From Xiphophorus maculatus (Eukaryota; Chordata; Actinopteri; Cyprinodontiformes; Poeciliidae): 64,000 nt of DNA. The translations under genes were made by a program, and so were the position numbers. Location: the NCBI RefSeq assembly GCF_002775205.1, contig NC_036461.1, positions 14,111,015 to 14,175,014 on the forward strand. Direction: 5' to 3'. The notes under the pieces were generated by a model that was given only the letters and a program-made list of their open reading frames with translations, was not told where the DNA came from and made no database searches. How positions within the stretch are numbered: position 1 is the first letter of the stretch; every line of letters begins with the position of its first letter. Positions 21,876 to 35,919 of the stretch are shown here, piece by piece.

Positions 21876-24800
21876 AAGGAGCCATTTTGGATATGGTGCT
21901 TCAATATTTAGGAGGTGGGTCTGGCTTTTTGTCCCCCCAAGTTTATGTGCTATATAGTTTAAAGCAGATGTCCCAAACCCTGTTCCCACTGTCCCACACC
22001 ACAAGGCAAGATAATCTCACTGAAGTGCCATGGATTTGTTGAGGTTAGGCCTAATATAGAGAAGAAATATATTTTTCAGACTGTAATATAGATTCTAAAT
22101 TCAACTATATGGCTAAAAGATTAACTTTTGTCTATTTTATCTTCTTTTCATCTTGATTTTTATTTTTTAAACCAGAGACATAAAAAAACACTTTTGATTG
22201 AAACTTCTGACCTTCTGGTTATATTACTCTTAATAAAATTTCTTCCATCCCCCAAGTTTTTGTGCACAAATGAGTTATTTTAACAGTTACACAACCCAGT
22301 GGAGCATTTCATATCCAGCTTCTTTTATGAAATGTCACTTGGTATTTATATTGCTTTTTTTAGGGAATAGCAGAAGCTCAGAATAATTACACATTTAATG
22401 TTGAAAATCCAAATTAAAACAGCAGCTCTCATAATGCTGTTTTTTTTTTATTTCTTTTCTTTGGGACTTTCAGGACACTTTTACACCCACATCTTTGCTT
22501 ACATTGGAGTGCTGAACCAAAACACATTCTCTCTGGGGATTCTGTCAGCTTGTCCTCACTTTCTGTCTTCAATTCATTACCAGTGAGGCTGTTCCAGAAA
22601 ATGCTGCATGATCACATCACACCCTGCCCTTGTCTTGGCTGTCACTGGGGCTTTTGAAGAAACTCATCTGCGTCTGAACATCTTTATTCAGCTGTCCACT
22701 ATCACTGGGAAAAGCACAAGCAAAATCTCTCTCAGGGTGGATGTTTTTGCTTTAAGGATGACCCAGATTTGACTGTTCACGTTCTGCCTCGGTGTGAGAA
22801 GATCTAATCTCATGTGTACACTATGCTGGAAGTCTCATCTCTCCTTTGTTTTTGTGTAAATCCTGTGAGCAACATTTACATTTGAACATGCTGTATTAAT
22901 AGTATCCTGTGTGGCATTTAAAAACCAGTACAGCTGATATATTTATTGCCATCATTTTTTAGCTGGCATCCTATCCAACGCCTGTTTAAAGTCATCAACA
23001 AGAGCTGGTGAAGGCAAAAACAAACAGCAGAAGGGCCTGAATTGTCTCCCCACTTGCGTAAATGGAAGCAGTTGAGTCATTCATGATGTCACACACCGAT
23101 GTGCATCTGATTGCTATGGTTACACCAATCTCTGGATAATGAAGTTCTCATATTGGATTTCCACAACACTAGCAGGTCTGTTGAGATAGGCTTACTGTCT
23201 GTCTAAGATGATAATTTAAAGAGTTTACTGTAACAGAAACACAATGCTTAAGAGTTGACCTAGTGTTTGTCAGATTTCAGCTGATGTGAGCAGCTTTGAA
23301 ATAGTGTTCATAACATGATGAGTTTCATTTGTTTTTAAGATTAAGTCTCACAAATGGTCGAAAAATATATTTTGACTAAAAACTTCAGTTCTGCCTTGTG
23401 AGGACTTCAGTCTGCATGCTTAAAATGAAAAAGAGGAGATTTTTTTTCTGGGTTAGGAGGAAGGTTATTAGTATTTCTTAAAGGAATCAACATTAAAATT
23501 TCAGTAGAGATAAAAGAAAACCAAACATGTAACACTAATAAATTATCTCCTCATTGCTTATGAGCTATATGAACAGGAAGTGACAGACCTGATCTGCAGG
23601 TCTTTAAGACAAACATACTTTTCTATATGATTAAAATGTAAACATTACAAACAACCTGACTCTCAGTTGTCAAGAAGAAAATAATTTTAATGGTCCAATC
23701 TGAACTTTACCAATGTTTCTTAAATAAACTTTTGTGGCAGTAATGGCCTTTATGCACAGTAATCAGACAGAAAATGGATGGAGATAATGGTGTAAAACAT
23801 GTAATAAAGGTAATAAATCAAATCTTGATTGACTGAGCAAATGACTATCTCTACGTCACACTGCCATAAATGTTATTACCTATTGATCCCCCTCATGAAA
23901 TAAGCTAAACCTCTTCACTGAGTGCAGTCTGACTTTTCTAATAGACTAGGTTTTCTGTCAGCTTGATTTTCTCTGTGTATTTGAAGATAGCCCAGGCTTT
24001 TGGGTGAGGAGTTCTGAGGAGGTACTGATCAGCCAATCAGAAATTAAGAGTCCAGTAACCATGGCAGCAAGCCATGGTGGAACAAATATCTGAAGGACAA
24101 AACATCTGCAGATGTAAAATATTAATAATGGAAAAAATGTTAAAACAACAGCTCAGAAGTTGGGAAAACAATTCATAATTTTGGGAAACCAGTAAATCAA
24201 TTTGAGAAAGCTGCTCTAACGGTGTGAGGAGTAAAACAACCAGTATGAGGTCTTTATTTGGCCTCTAACTTTCCCAGATTCTGGGCAAAAACACCCAATG
24301 GAAGAAGCGACATAATTCCCAGTTTTCAGAATTTGAAGTAACTGTTGCTGACATCTTAGTGCTAAATAACACAGCACACCTTAAGAGGTCTATGTGCCTC
24401 AGATCCTCAGAGTCTGGAATGTACTTTAGACACCACGGGGTAAATCACACCTTCAATTGGCTGATCATATTTCTCAATTCTGTCTTACAAAAATATTTCA
24501 TATTCTTCATGGATTTGTTTAATGACCTTGGGATGATTCTGTATCACTTTTACATTACATGTTGATTTCTGTCAAATAAACTTATCTACATTGACCCTCT
24601 TTGGTCATTGAATGAATAAAAACAAACCATATGGTACAGAAATGGAAAGAAAAGCTGCACGAGACTGTGGATATGGCTGTGAAATGATTTGTAAAACGTA
24701 AAGAAGGTTAAAAGGTGTTACCATACATTAATCCAGTTCTATATTTGCCTAGATCTGCCTGATGAGTCCATAATCGGCTGCTGCCTTACAGAGTGATGAC

Positions 24801-27319
24801 CACTGTGTTTTCAAGAGTAATGTTATAAAACAGGCATCCAGTGTGTCCTCCTCCCATCTGTTCTCGCTCCTCGGTCTCTATTTCTCCATGTTCCATGACG
24901 CAAAGCAAGAGTGGGAGTGGACAAACCTTCTGCTCCCCGAGAGGACTGAGTGGGCTGCCGCCATCCGCTTCGTACGCAGCGGCGATGCAGCCAGAGATGG
25001 AGGTTTATGGCAAAGAGGAGAGTGAGGGAGGAGGGACGTAGAGAGGAGGGGGGGGAGCTTTTCAACAAAAGTGAGTGAAAGCCTAAGAGAAAGACATGGT
25101 GGAGACAGAGAGACAAATAATGGGACTGAATGGGGAGGCAGGAGAGGAGAGAGAGTGAATGATAGCTCAGACTGAAGGATGTTTTTAAAGGGGAGGAAGG
25201 ATGGTATGAGGGAGACATGGATGGGTGAAGAAGGAGCCTGTTAATGAGGAGATTAGGACATGAAGCAAGAGGAGAAGACCGGTCTTAAAAAAACAAGCCA
25301 GAATCAATATTATAGGGCCTGAAGTAACACACAGCATTAATATAGCAAATTAGTAAGACATCAGAACCATAAAGCCAAGAACATTAAGAGCTTCTCTTAA
25401 ACTTCTTTTTTATGTCTGTTACCTTTTCATAGGTATAGAATCAACTTAATACTTTTATTGTGACTAATTACTGATACCAAATAAACCAGTCATTAATTAA
25501 TTTTCCATACCTTGATTTGTGAAATGAATAAGTCACCCTTTAAGAAACCTCCCCCGGCCCCAAAATTAAAATAAACTGGCTTGCTTAAATAAATATAGAG
25601 AAAGTAATAAGTGGTTAATGAAAAGAAGTGATACAACTATGGTTAATCCTGCTGCCAAAAGAACGGTTCTTTGTACGTTTGTGTTAGTTTAACTTTTAAT
25701 TGTGTTCAACTGTGTATATTTCAATTTAAAAGTTAATTGCAGCACAAGCAGCACACACATAAGAGGAATCATTTGTAGATCAAATTATGTGACAGTTTTC
25801 ACAGAAATATCTATTTTTATATTATTTTAACATTATCTAAAGTTTGGTTGTAAAGTTTATGGTTACATTAAAAAATATCTCATCGAGTGTAAATGTTAAA
25901 GAATTGTATGATTCTGATGTCATTAAGTATTCCTTTATAGTATAAAAATAGATACATTTATTGTTTTAGGCTGTGGGACATTCCCTAATCCAGACTCATT
26001 TTTGTTGGTGGCCCATACTTTATGACCATCCTACCCTTCAAAGGTTATTTTAAATTCATGCATAAAACTCAGTTCTTTCACAAGTTTTTAGTTTCAGTTT
26101 CAGGTTATATGTTAAGCAATGTAGTTAACGACAGTAGCCATTACAAACGCACACAAGGTTTTAACAGATTTTAACTGAACCAGGATGTTTGCTTTGGAGG
26201 AAAGGGCCTTTAGCTTCTGCTTTTTAAAGCTTTAGTCACGATATAAGGAGAAGACAAGAGATAACTGTCACACTAGATCTCAAAAAGTATTTACCAGATA
26301 TGCCTGCAATTTCTCTCATCAGTCTTCTCTACCAGTTTCTGCCTTGTCTGTATTGTCTTTTTTATCAGCTTTATATAGAAAAAAGCAGTTATAGTAATGT
26401 CTCCGATGTCCTACATTGTCTCTAATTATGTCTGACTTTCTTTAGCTGTTTTTTTTGTGCCTTTGTCTTGAATAACATTTTTACACAATGAGATTGTTTT
26501 AATCTTTTATAACCTCTCTGCAAAGTATGGCCTTAGCTAAATGATCCAAATGATCAAGTGTTACGAAAATCTTAGACAGCAGTTAGATTAACTATACTTG
26601 AGAGACAGGTGAACACAAAAAGACTGAATGCGCAACTAAAAAATGATTCACCAAAGAATTAGTCGGATGAATTGTACACATGTAACCCGATTGTAATAAC
26701 TTTTTATTTTTAAATGTTCTAATGTTTGTTTTCAGTTGAATTACACAGGATATGTCACATTTAAGTTGGACAAACTGGGTGTGTATATTTTGTGTTCCTG
26801 CTATAATTACCTTGGCCATTCTTCTTGGGCAATTTGTCTGAAGGGTTTTTTTTTTTTGTCTATTCTTGTGTTTTGTATTCTTAGCAGCTTGGTGTTTGTT
26901 TATGCTTTGTTCAGTTAATGCTACTAATGATCCCAGTATTCCCCTGTATTTACCTGGTTTTATTCATTCCCAACAGTCATCCTCTTTCAGTTGCTATAAC
27001 CACTCACCCGTTTCAACTCCAGCAAACGCCTTCCCAGTAGGTATCCTGGTGTGCTTTTGCCCATTTTAGCTTCAGCTGATTTCTCACTGGGTTGCCTCCA
27101 GTATTATTCACAAAATTTTAGATTTCATTTGGATTATCTATTATTAAATGGCTGTGACTGCCTGCAATTGGGTTCTGCAACATCACAAAACATGCCATGG
27201 CTATTGATTCTCATGTAATTTACTTGGTTTATGACTTGATTTGTTGTGGTGCATTAAGCGAATTAACTCATAAAACCCTTTTTCCTCAATGCAATGAAAA
27301 CATTCAGTTATGCTGATCC

Positions 27320-27800
27320 AATTTAATTGCGTCTGGACAATGATCCGAGACACCCTGCAAATCCCTCTCAGACTGACCAAAAAAAAAGAAAGGGCAGGAT
27401 TTCGAAGTGGCCTAGTTAAAGTCTGGGTTTAAATTCCATTGAGATTATGCGGTGTAACATTAAGCAGGCTGTTCATGTTAAAAACTCCCCTGTACAGATT
27501 TTCTAAAACAGTTCTGCAAAGAAAGTGAAAGGGCTTGATGGCAGCCCTATCAAATGTTGCACGGCTGGTTGTTAGATTTAGGAGACAATTACTTTTTTCA
27601 CACATGGCAAAGTTGGTTTAGATAGTTTTTTCTTTAATAAATACAATATGTACTTGAAAATTGTATATATGTATTTTATTTATTCAAGTTAACTTTGTCT
27701 GAAATTAAAATTTGTTTAAAAATTTTAATCTTTTAAATCTTAAATGGGATTTCAGTGAAAGACAAACTGTGGAAAAATGTAAATGGGCAATGGGTTATAG
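27320..27800 (+). mobile_element. Decayed Tc1/mariner 3' half
   Basis: Follows the pattern of a fish Tc1 family: ctggacaatgatccgagaca, then agtggcctagttaaagtctg (the WPSQSPD region), ccattgagat (PIE), ttctgcaaagaaag, and the 3' end ggagacaattacttttttca. Frame destroyed by substitutions and indels. Confidence 0.65.
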
Positions 27801-28902
27801 TGCTACAAACTCATTTTATTTTAAGATTGCTCCTACCTGTAGTTTTGTGTTTTTCACTAATCTAGCTCTTCCCAGTTAAGAATAAATGGTCCTCGCGTTG
27901 ACCTCTGTCTATTTTCTGATCCCCCCCCAGTCCTCCTGCCTTCTGCTGCTTATCTTTAGTAACCAAACCCCCTCGTGGTCCATTGATGGCTATTTTACAA
28001 TTTGGCTAAAAGCAGCTCTGATGTAACAAGCGACACCTTCTGTTTCCAGGCAACCTCAGCAATTATGCTACTGCCAGAAGAGAGGGAAAGGGAGGAAGTA
28101 GCACCCATAGGCCCCCCGCCTTTGTTCATCTTGGCTGGCCCCGGCTCCATCCGTCATCTAAGCCCAGTGCTTCCATGCAAGGCCAGTGACGAGGGCCATA
28201 GCAGCATGCTGCTCTTCCTGCCGCTCTCATTAAATCGTCTGTTTCCTGTACTGCAGTGGTCTGGTGAGGACGTCTATGAGAACTCGACTGGCTGTACAGA
28301 AACTCTCTGCTGCCCTCTTTTGTTCAGTAATGCTCAGAATGACTTCCACAATCTGTTAGCCTGTAAATTACTAAAATGGGTATTGAAAAAACTTCAGAAC
28401 ACTGATTAGAAAGTGCTTCACACAATGATGTAAATTATAATCAAGGATTAGAAGTGAAAGTGATTTTAGCATTTGAAGTGGATTTTATTTCCTTCTCAAA
28501 AGTAAGTTTTGTTCCTGTGCTAGATTTATGCTCTTTGGCATAAATCTGGTAGACATACCTTCCAAAGCTGTCATTTTCTACTATTTTCTGTTTAGAAATA
28601 TCAAACAAAAGAGTCTGTAGCAAATGTTTGGGCATTTTGCATTAGTGGAGTTTCTTGCACAATTGTCAGCCTGCATGAGTTCCCTCTTCCGCAAAAGAAA
28701 ATGTGACAGGAAATTTCACTAGGTGCAACTATTAAGACAAATATGTTAGGCTTTTGATATGCCAGTAATATATGCTGTAAATGAGATGCATCAGTTGGTG
28801 GTAAGAAACATCATTTCAACCAATATCATGTGGGGAAAAAAACAATATTGAGGTTTAAAAGATTACTCACAAGTCACAAATATTAAACTCTTGATGACTA
28901 GT

Positions 28903-28948
28903 AATATCAACAAGCATATTACTCTAAAGTAATATGCTTGTTTATATT
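28903..28948. repeat. 21-bp inverted repeat
   Basis: Arms of 21 bp with one mismatch around a 4-nt loop (ctaa at 28924-28927); the inner 15 bp, AACAAGCATATTACT and AGTAATATGCTTGTT, are exact. No family recognised. Confidence 0.75.
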
Positions 28949-31900
28949 TGAGAAAGCTAAACACAAAGTAGTAGAATATCGGAGTACAGGGGACCCATTT
29001 TTCATGCAGTGATGTGAGGCTCTAATGGAAACCAAACCTTGGAAGTCTTGTCAAGTCATCATGAATTGGTACCTGGCAAATAAATGATTTCATACAATCA
29101 GGCTGTATTTTCACAATAATTTCACCTTTGGAGTGTGTTACCCTTAAACTCCCATCAAATTGTTTCAGCAGGAAAGAACATACCTGGAATAGTACTCACT
29201 TTAGAACAAAAATGTTTTCAAAGATAAACATATTGTGGCTAATACAAATAATTACACATTTGCATTGCAATTTTAAAACCTGAAGATACACCTTTAAGGA
29301 GAGTCATGGCACATAAAAAGTTTGTTTAATTTTATCCATGTTCTCTGTGAGAAGGGAGGACTGTCTCATTGTTTGTCATGTGGTGTCATTTGATAAAGAT
29401 AATCACGGTTTAAGGAACAAGACTAACCTGTGGTCAAGGCAGCTATTTTTGGTGGCAGTGTCAGCATCAGCTGTTTAACCTAAAACTTAGATCTGTAGTC
29501 TCTGTTTTTCTCAGCAGTCATCACAATTCTAAATGACATAATGCTTAAATTGGTAACTTCACCCTTCATTTGATACCGCTGCACATTTTAGTCACACTTG
29601 GATCCCTCTTTACTGCAACAAGAAGAGAAGTGTAAAAAAAGAAAACCATGTAGGTTTTTTCCCCCAACAAGACTTATGACATTTCTTAGAGGTCAAACTT
29701 CTTAAAAGTAGGGTTCTAAAAAAGCAATGTGTGCCATTTGTTTTTGAAAAGTATAAATATGAACATTTACATGTAGTTCTTCCATGAATTAGGAAAATCC
29801 ATTCCTCAACCAGTTATCAAAAGTCAATAAATGTTCTTTTTAAGCTTCAGAAAACCAGAAAGCTTTTAGTTTTAGTTTATTACTTGTTCAATGTAAGACT
29901 TAAGTATTTCAGGAAAATATTTAAAACAGTTAAATTCATTAGTGCCAAATCACAATGAAATTACATCCTGGGGGTCGTTTTAATACAAAGACTGGAAACA
30001 AAACTTTAGTAAATTTTTCTTCATTCTAGTCATTCTTCATATAATAATGTACTGCCATGGCTCAAGTGCAGTATTGTGTAAACAAAATCTGTGAAGCAAT
30101 ATAAAAGAGACAGAGACTGAGACACGTATTGCGTAAGAAGGCAGGTCCTTTGTGATTTTAAAAAAGACTGAAGAGAAAATAGTGGCCTGGAAGACTAAAA
30201 GTAGCCTCTCCACCACAGATGGCCCCCACGCTTTCCGCCAGTGGGTCAGTGGGTGAGCAAAGAATGGAGGCGAGAGGAGAGGAGAGGCTGTGGCTGTGTG
30301 CCGCCATCCAAGGGAGAGCGTGGGCGAAGTGGGCAGCAGGAAAAGAGAAACACAAGGACTTCTAAGGCCAAGTGGGCCGAGGTATACTGTGAACAGTGCT
30401 AAAAAGAGACATGATGACGCGCAGAGGTCAGTCGGACGGTTCGTCATGAGCTATTTCAGCAATGAAGGAAGGAAAAATGTTGACATCACAGTGCTCACAT
30501 CACTTTTTCACCCACATTCTTTCTGATTATGCAATTGTTAAAGCTGATAAATTTGATTTGTGAAGAAGAATCAAGTGTACATACAGTTAGTTTCAGCAGA
30601 AGCTCTCTCTGCTACTCTGTCTAGAATAGGAATGAGGTGAAAGATACAAATATTACGACAATTGTATCCTCTATTTTTTATTTATTTTTTTAATAACATG
30701 TTCTCTCCAGTAGTGTTGCACTCAGAACTGCTGTCAGAGTGTCCAAGTGAGGCCCTCTATGTGTGTTCTCTATGTAAAAAGAACAAAGAACGTAAAATTA
30801 TTGACAGGATGTTTTTCATGGTCCTGTCCAAGAAGACATAGTCAAACACAAAGAGATAAAGTGACATTTAATAGGAAATTATTTTTGCACAACTAAATAT
30901 CTTAGAGTTATAAGAGTATGTATTTTTATTTTTGTATCTCTCTGAAATAAACCAATACCCTTACACAATTACGATAAAGCAGGAATAGCCTGCCAAGTCC
31001 GAAGGAAATATGTAGTACCAGCCAAAGCCCACCAGAGGGAGAACGGTTGTGGTTGTGTTTACTGCCACAATACAATAAAATACGTACACAAAGACTGTAG
31101 AAAGTTGTTTTTTTTCCTTTTACTTCTAGCCATTTTAGAGATTTGTATTGACTTTATTTTAGTTACTCCAATCATGCCTAATTTTGACTCTTACCTGACC
31201 TGTTAATGGGGTTTCTGTTGTACCTGATGATGAGAAGCAGATTTAAAGTGTTTCAGTCATTTGATCTTGGAAATAGACTTGAATTTCTTGTAAATCAATT
31301 GGTTTCCTCTCTAACTTAATAAAACAAGTCAAATGACCCCATTTTGTTAACTTCTTTGTTTAAAAGCTCAAAATTAAATTCTTGCATTGCTGCCCTGCTA
31401 GATTGAATCTCCACTGCTTTTGAATCTGAAACTGTTACAAATGTGACTTCCTCTGAACTAGTCATCCAAATCTGCTTTGTAAGTTTACGATAGTAGCATT
31501 AGATGAGCCGAAGTAAACCCATTCCTTATGCTTAAGATAGATCAAGCCCTAACAGCATTCCTGTCGAAACTGCTGTCTTAAAGGACCTTGTTACTGATGA
31601 ATCCTATTGTGAGATTAGTGACAGCAACAGAAGGGTACATATAAGGAGATTTACAGCAGGAAGAAAAAAAATGCCAAAATGTGTCTCAAATCAAGAATGG
31701 ACCCTAATGATGGAAAAATTCAGGTTTGGAACTGAATGGGTGGAAACAAAGCATCTCAACTTCGTCCTACGAGACATCCTCCATGTTTAATTGTGCAGGA
31801 GGACTAATTCTTCATGAAGTTAATCAGCTCAAACACACCCTGAATGCTACCAGAGCAGAGCGTGTCTTGAAGATTCATCCTTTCCAAGAATTAGTCTTCT

Positions 31901-32157
31901 TAACACCTCTAACACCCTAACATGAATAACTCACACTTACTCTGTTCTTCTTTACCTTGTTAATGTGAACGTTGTCCCTTTTAACTGATTTAGCTCTTAA
32001 TGCTCAACAAAGGATTTGAACTTACTTCAACTTCCCTGCTGTAAATTGTTAAGTGCTGCTAGATTTAACATGCAAAAAAGCACATAAACTTTTCCGAACT
32101 CTGACCTGATTTCAAACCATAGATGGCATGAATGAAAATTATGGTGGTTATTAAATT

Positions 32158-32196
32158 GAAAAAAAATAAAAATAAGTAAATAAATAAATAAATAAG
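32158..32196. repeat. (AAAT)n simple repeat
   Basis: A-rich run grading into taaataaataaataaataa. Confidence 0.85.
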
Positions 32197-32669
32197 TTGT
32201 GTAGCTCAGCTAGAAGGGCAAAAATATAAAGACATTTTAGATTATATGTATATTATATTTTTGTGAAAATGGTCCCAATATGGTATGCTACTTTCAGTAG
32301 GAGGTTAGTTAAATAATCAAGTTTTGTTTAGCAAAACTGACAAAATGAAATGGTGATTTGTTCCTGATGTCAGTTTACACCTACAAATGAAGTCACACAC
32401 AAGGAGATGTTAACTACTGCTCACAATACAAAGTATTGAGAATGTAATTGTTTTAATTTTACATTCTCTATTTTACATTCTATGTAGCACTGCTGTAACA
32501 TGATACAAACGATCACAGGTACTAAAAAGTAGTGAATATCTGCAATTTTGATAATGTTTTATATGTGCAGAGGATAAATTAGATGCTGAACTTTGGGATG
32601 TTTGTGACGTGTGATTTTCTTACTTTTACTTGGTGTTTACCCTGTATTTGGAGGATCTGAGGCCAGACT

Positions 32670-32830
32670 TTCAAACCTGAGAACATCAACTGTCAAGCAT
32701 GGTATTGGAAGCATCATGCTGAGAGACTGGTTTTCTGTTAGTTACACTGATGCAATGCACAAAGCGAATGGGATGAAAATGAAAATTATCAACCTTACCT
32801 TAAATCAACAGCTATGTAACATAGACTTGG
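32670..32830 (+). mobile_element. Weak Tc1-like trace
   Basis: actgtcaagcatggtattggaag, translating to TVKHGIGSIML, matches the Tc1 transposase KHGGGSIM block. The flanks are too decayed to trace further. Confidence 0.35.
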
Positions 32831-33875
32831 TCACGATGTAGTGTTGCAAAAGGAAAATGTTGAAAAAGCTGGCTTTCAAAAAGGTAATTCAGGCTACTCC
32901 TCAAATCTTGGAATGCCTTTTCCAAAGGTTCAGACTCAAGTGTTTTAAAAGTTGAGTTGAGAACCATTTGCAATCATTTCTTGACTGTAAATGCACTCAA
33001 AAAATGATAAACACTCAACCAGAGTAATTCCAGCTTTTTGGGTGGCTTCAAAAAACATGTGAGATGCAAAGGAGACCTGATCTAACAAGTATGTACACAT
33101 TTGAGCCTGTGAAGAGCCTGCTGATACAGAGTGTGACAACATCCTTTAAACATACCTCAGAACTTGAAAACACACAGACCTTTCTTGCCAAAGAGACAGG
33201 GATGCAAAGAGGAGGCTCTTCTCATTGTGAGGCTCTTTGTAGGCTTGAGAAAATCCTGATTAAATTCTGATTTCATCACCAATTCTTATATTATGAAAGT
33301 CAATAATGGATGTTGTATCATCATTTGAGTCACAAAAAAGAAGTGTACAAATAAGACATTAGTTGCCCCAAATTCCTATGACATTCATCCCAATGATGAG
33401 GGAACGTATCTTCGCACTGAAAATGTATGTATGCCTTACTTGAATAATCTTTGGGTGCAGGTTTTCAACTCCTGAAGTGCATTTCATAAAGTCTGAAGAT
33501 GTGACATCGTCTCTCATAAGCATTTTTTCTCACAAGCAGTGTAGGCCCCGTGACTGTCTGAATCTTAGACAATTTTTTTAAGTATTTCTAAAAACTTGGT
33601 ATCAGTCAGAAGGGAAATGCTGCCCTCATGTGGTTTGTTGTGATTATATTTTAGAAATATTCCAGCTTGCTATACAGTATTAATGACTTTATTCAACACG
33701 CATTTACATGGTGTGCGTATTTCCTCTCTCAGCATTACGTCAGATAGTTTCTGCTCGCTAGGAAAAAGAACGCTGGTCCTGAGTGTAGCTGACCTCCTGG
33801 CTATATTCAGAAGCAAATTGGATTTGCATTGAGCTTGACCTGGAACCAAGCCACAGGTTGCTTGGAAAGTTTACG

Positions 33876-33888
33876 AGGTCATTGACCG
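33876..33888. promoter_or_regulatory. Nuclear-receptor-like IR1 element
   Basis: AGGTCA-T-TGACCG matches an inverted repeat of receptor half-sites with 1-bp spacing at 12 of 13 positions. It sits in a GC-richer island (33720-33960) that also has a CRE-like ttacgtca. No functional evidence is available from sequence. Confidence 0.3.
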
Positions 33889-34524
33889 GAGGAGTTAAGA
33901 GAGAAAACCTCTCTTGTTCACACACAAACACACATGACGAAGCTGTTGTGAAGGCAAAAGGTAAAACATGTTAATAAAAACAAAGATTTTCTAACAGAAT
34001 GACAAGGAAGCTTCCATAAAGCATAATGCAGCAATCTCCCAAACTATACCAGAAAAAGTGAATAACCTGAAAAAATATATATTTTTATTTAGCAATACAA
34101 ATCAATATCTGTGCATTGCAAAAAACAGAAGTTTTATTTACAGAAGTTTTATTTACAAAATGCTGTTGTGAAGACCAAGTTTGCCACATGTGCTCACAAG
34201 CATCAACAGCTACAGTGAAGAATATGCTTTCTAAGATGACATCACTGAAACTGAATACCTCACTTACACCAATTACACTCGACAATTTCCTCCTCTTCGC
34301 ATCCCTGTCTCTCTGGCAAGAAAGGTCTGTGTGTTTTCAAGTTCTGAGGTATGTTTAAAGGATGTTGTCACACTCTGTATCAGCAGTGAATTGGTTTTTA
34401 CTTTAGCTCACAATTACTTCCAGAGTAATCAGTGTCAGTATTTCTCCTGGATAAAATTAAATATTTATTTGTCTAGTTTAAAGATCTAATGAAAACAATC
34501 CTACAAGCAAAACCTGTAGGATTG

Positions 34525-34990
34525 CAGATGTGGTGGAGAAGTGGGGACTGGTGCCTATCATTGACTGATGAGAGGTGGGGGACAACCTACACATGCAACT
34601 AGTCCATCACACGGAAACACAGAGACGCAAAGGACAATCAATGCCAACAATCATAACTTAGGGCAGTGATTCCCAACCCTGGTCCTCAAGGCACACTGCC
34701 CTGCATGTTTTAGGTGTTTCCTTGCTTCGGCACAAGTGATTTCGATTGACGAGTGTTTGCTTAACTGCAATCACTTGAATTAGGTATAGTAAAGCAAGGA
34801 AAGATCTAGAACATGCAGGGCAGTGTTGTGAGGACCAAGGTTGGGAAACACTACCTTAGGATGAATTAAGTATTCATTTGAACTAATAGTCATTCTTTTG
34901 GACTGTGGGAGGAAGTCAGAGTACCCGGAGAGAACAGAGTACAAGCACATGCATGGAGAAAACATGCAAACTCCATACTGGGAGTTGCAT
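34525..34990 (+). mobile_element. L2-type repeat interrupted by a hAT-like insertion
   Basis: The left part (to 34663) has ctagtccatcacacggaaac and acacagagacgcaaaggac. The right part (from about 34853) resumes with ttggactgtgggaggaagtc, gagtacccggagagaac and aacatgcaaactcc. These are successive blocks of one common fish L2/SINE-like repeat. The two halves flank the element at 34664-34852. Confidence 0.65.
34664..34852. mobile_element. Non-autonomous hAT-like element (about 190 bp)
   Basis: Left end CAGTGATTCCCAACCCTGGT and right end ACCAAGGTTGGGAAACACT are near-perfect inverted termini, continued inward by ggcacactgccctgcatgtt against aacatgcagggcagtgttg. CTTAGG flanks both sides (34657-34662 and 34855-34860), consistent with a decayed 8-bp hAT duplication. 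No coding capacity. Confidence 0.75.
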
Positions 34991-35919
34991 GTTCTCCCAA
35001 TCCCAGGTTAGTGACGTAATTTGTTGTATGAACAATGTCTGACAAAGCTGAAATTTTGTTTCTAGTTAGGAGTAATATTATGGCATTCTGTTAACCTGGA
35101 ATGTTGATGGGAAATCTATCAGTGGGTAAAAAGTATTTTCTATGACAACTGAATTTAAGGCATCTATAAGATTAACATAAAAGACTGCCTGAGGAAATTA
35201 ATCCTTCCTGAAATGAATAAACGTAATCAGAAAAAAGGGTGTGGGGATCAGATACAGGCACATGGGAATGATTTGTAAAATCAAGCCATGTTTTAAATGT
35301 ATCTATGTATTTGTTTAAATGTAAGCAAATAAATGCATTTGTTTACATGTATGTTAACCTAATTTTATTAGGTTAATATACAACTACATACTGAAATGTA
35401 GTTGCAAATAGGATTAGTGGTGTTCTGGGTGTTCTGGCTCATTAGTTCAAGGCAATAATAAAATTGCACCTGCAAGGTCAAAGTTCTCTCAAATGAAATT
35501 TGAAAATGTAGGTTGCTGACCTATTTTGTTGTAAGAAAAATTATTGGAACGTCTTAATTTTTCTTGGGAAAAATATTTCTGTTTATCTGAAACTTTCTAG
35601 TGAAGTATGGTAAATAACAGTTTGTCGCATGGCAAAGGAGCGCAACTATGCTGTCCTCTACCATTAAAACTTCAAAAATAAAAGAGGCTCTTCAAAGTTA
35701 AGATTAGGTTACCTAAGAAAAATAAACGAGGGCTTGAAAACACTGTGAAAGACTTTGAGGAGAAAAACATTTTTTTTTTATTATTGACTTATATTAATTA
35801 TAAGTCGTTTTTGATTTAACTACCATTTTTAAATGTATTTATTAATTTATGTCATTTCTATAGTGCATAAACTAAAAATGTCAACAGGGTTCTCTCCGCA
35901 GTGTGGCTTTAACTCTTAG

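Noticed and set aside
24823..25218. 131-codon minus-strand frame
   Set aside because: Ser/Leu-rich translation of a gagagg-type purine tract; artefact of composition.
28002..28409. 135-codon open frame in the intergenic region
   Set aside because: No family resemblance, no splice context, no promoter or poly(A) support; likely a chance frame in a GC-richer island.
30037..30447. 136-codon frame on the minus strand
   Set aside because: Low-complexity Ser/Leu/Pro composition complementary to a purine-rich tract; no supporting signals.
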